From Candidatus Eiseniibacteriota bacterium (GTDB taxonomy: Bacteria; Eisenbacteria; RBG-16-71-46): a DNA stretch of 6,210 nucleotides. The notes under the pieces were generated by a model. The model was not told where the DNA came from, searched no databases, and saw nothing but the letters and a program-made list of their open reading frames with translations. The position numbers were made by a program, and so were the translations under genes. This document shows positions 5,549 to 6,210 of the stretch, in pieces; position 1 is the stretch's first letter; every line of letters begins with the position of its first letter. The stretch is taken from NCBI GenBank assembly GCA_021414165.1, contig JAIOPA010000275.1, forward strand, positions 1 through 6,210. The letters run 5' to 3'.

Positions 5549-5556
5549 GCCCCGTC

Positions 5557-6210
5557 ATGGAACACCCATCCGCGCGGACCAGGCCCGCCACAGCGGGGCC
5601 TGAGTTCGCGACGCTCAAGCTCGACCGGCGGCAGTTCCTCGTGGTGCTGGGGGGCGCTGCCGCCCTGCACTCGCTGGGACCCGCGCTCGCCGAGGCACGC
5701 CGTGAGAACGGCACGCTGCCCGCGCTGCAGCCATGGGTGTTGCCGGCCTCGTTGCCGATCAACTCGATCGAGGCTGCTCGCGCACTCGTGGGTGCGGCCG
5801 TGTTGGCGCCGAGTCATTGGAACGCGCAGCCGTGGCGGTTCGAGGTCGACGCGAGTGAACTGCGCGTGGTGCTCGACCCCGAGCGCACGCTGCCGCTCGA
5901 CGACCCCGATCAGCGCTTCGCGCAGATGTCGCTGGGCGCGGCCCTCGAGAACATGTTGGTGGCCGCGCGCGCGTACGGGCAGATGCCGAGCGTGCGTTAC
6001 CTGCCGTGGGGCGCCACACCACGCGCGGGCAGTGCGCTGGTCGCGGCGGCCATGTCGTGGGCGCCGGGTGAGCGGCCACGCGACCGGCTGCTGTTCTCGG
6101 CGATCACCGAGCGGCGCTCGAACGGCCGCGAGTACGACGGCCGCGCGATCAGCATCCCGAGCCGCAGCCAGCTGCAGGCGCAGGTCGGCGAGGAGGTGCG
6201 CGTGCACTGG
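5557..6210 (+). CDS. Tat-exported nitroreductase-family protein, 3' end beyond the window
   Basis: The frame is open from ATG 5557 to the last base (218 residues), so the gene is cut by the window edge. An in-frame stop at 5521-5523 and no other start before residue 29 make the ATG the only sensible initiator. Residues 1-45 form a Tat signal: a long polar n-region, twin arginines in DRRQFLVVLGG at 23-33, a hydrophobic core at 28-40, and a cut after ALA at 43-45. The mature part shows APSHWNAQPWRFEV at 84-97, the flavin-binding N-terminal motif of nitroreductases; a strand LRVVLDPERTLPLDDPDQR at 102-120; an Ala/Leu-rich helix at 123-140; and AITERRSNGREYDG at 182-195, resembling the R-x-S/T-N-R segment of the Acg-like branch. 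The family binds FMN and reduces nitro, quinone or similar substrates with NAD(P)H. The Acg branch can lose activity and serve as flavin-binding proteins. Export through Tat would fit a protein folded around FMN in the cytoplasm. The substrate is unknown. Confidence 0.82.
   Translation, partial: MEHPSARTRPATAGPEFATLKLDRRQFLVVLGGAAALHSLGPALAEARRENGTLPALQPWVLPASLPINSIEAARALVGAAVLAPSHWNAQPWRFEVDASELRVVLDPERTLPLDDPDQRFAQMSLGAALENMLVAARAYGQMPSVRYLPWGATPRAGSALVAAAMSWAPGERPRDRLLFSAITERRSNGREYDGRAISIPSRSQLQAQVGEEVRVHW

Noticed and set aside
5425..6207. Minus-strand open frame opposite the nitroreductase-like gene
   Set aside because: The plus-strand product has a Tat signal and nitroreductase motifs. 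The antisense product is Arg/His-rich filler.

Overview
The window is high-GC (about 70% in genes) bacterial chromosomal DNA. An outer-membrane-type beta-barrel protein, a lipid-linked glycan pathway and a twin-arginine (Tat) signal point to a Gram-negative organism. The overall style (Arg/Ala-rich proteins, weak or missing Shine-Dalgarno sites on some genes) would fit Gemmatimonadota or a similar phylum, but nothing here proves that placement. I see no rRNA, tRNA, CRISPR array, insertion sequence or phage gene.

Layout. Positions 1-2356 hold three separate plus-strand genes. The first is an exported barrel protein with a long Lys/Ala/Pro linker (38-859), closed by a very stable hairpin (881-918). 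The second is a small Trp/Arg-rich protein of unknown role with a hydrophobic tail (951-1469). The third is a secreted protein with a six-cysteine N-terminal module (1646-2356). A GC-rich hairpin in the 65-bp convergent gap separates this block from a two-gene minus-strand unit. That unit is read as a family 2 glycosyltransferase (4340 to 3465) followed by a WecA/MraY-type polyprenyl-phosphate sugar-1-phosphate transferase (3465 to 2422). The two overlap in a TGATG stop/start and probably make the first steps of a lipid-linked cell-surface glycan.

A 578-bp gene-free interval (4341-4918) comes next. Its 3' half is clearly lower in GC (about 58% over 4621-4920 by hand count). It contains inverted repeats, an A8 tract and an isolated -10-like element. 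After it lies a minus-strand Mut7-C/zinc-ribbon RNase-like protein (5413 to 4919). A Tat-exported nitroreductase-like protein starts at 5557 on the plus strand and runs off the window end. The last two genes diverge from a 143-bp spacer containing a strong GC hairpin. Both lack a visible Shine-Dalgarno site, and promoter-like hexamers sit the same distance from each ATG, so both may be leaderless.

The only functional linkage with solid positional support is the glycosyltransferase pair. The other genes look like independent single-gene units. I do not see a clear new multi-gene system. The items most worth a second look are the structured low-GC interval, the Tat-exported nitroreductase, the barrel protein with its cationic linker, and the six-Cys secreted protein.
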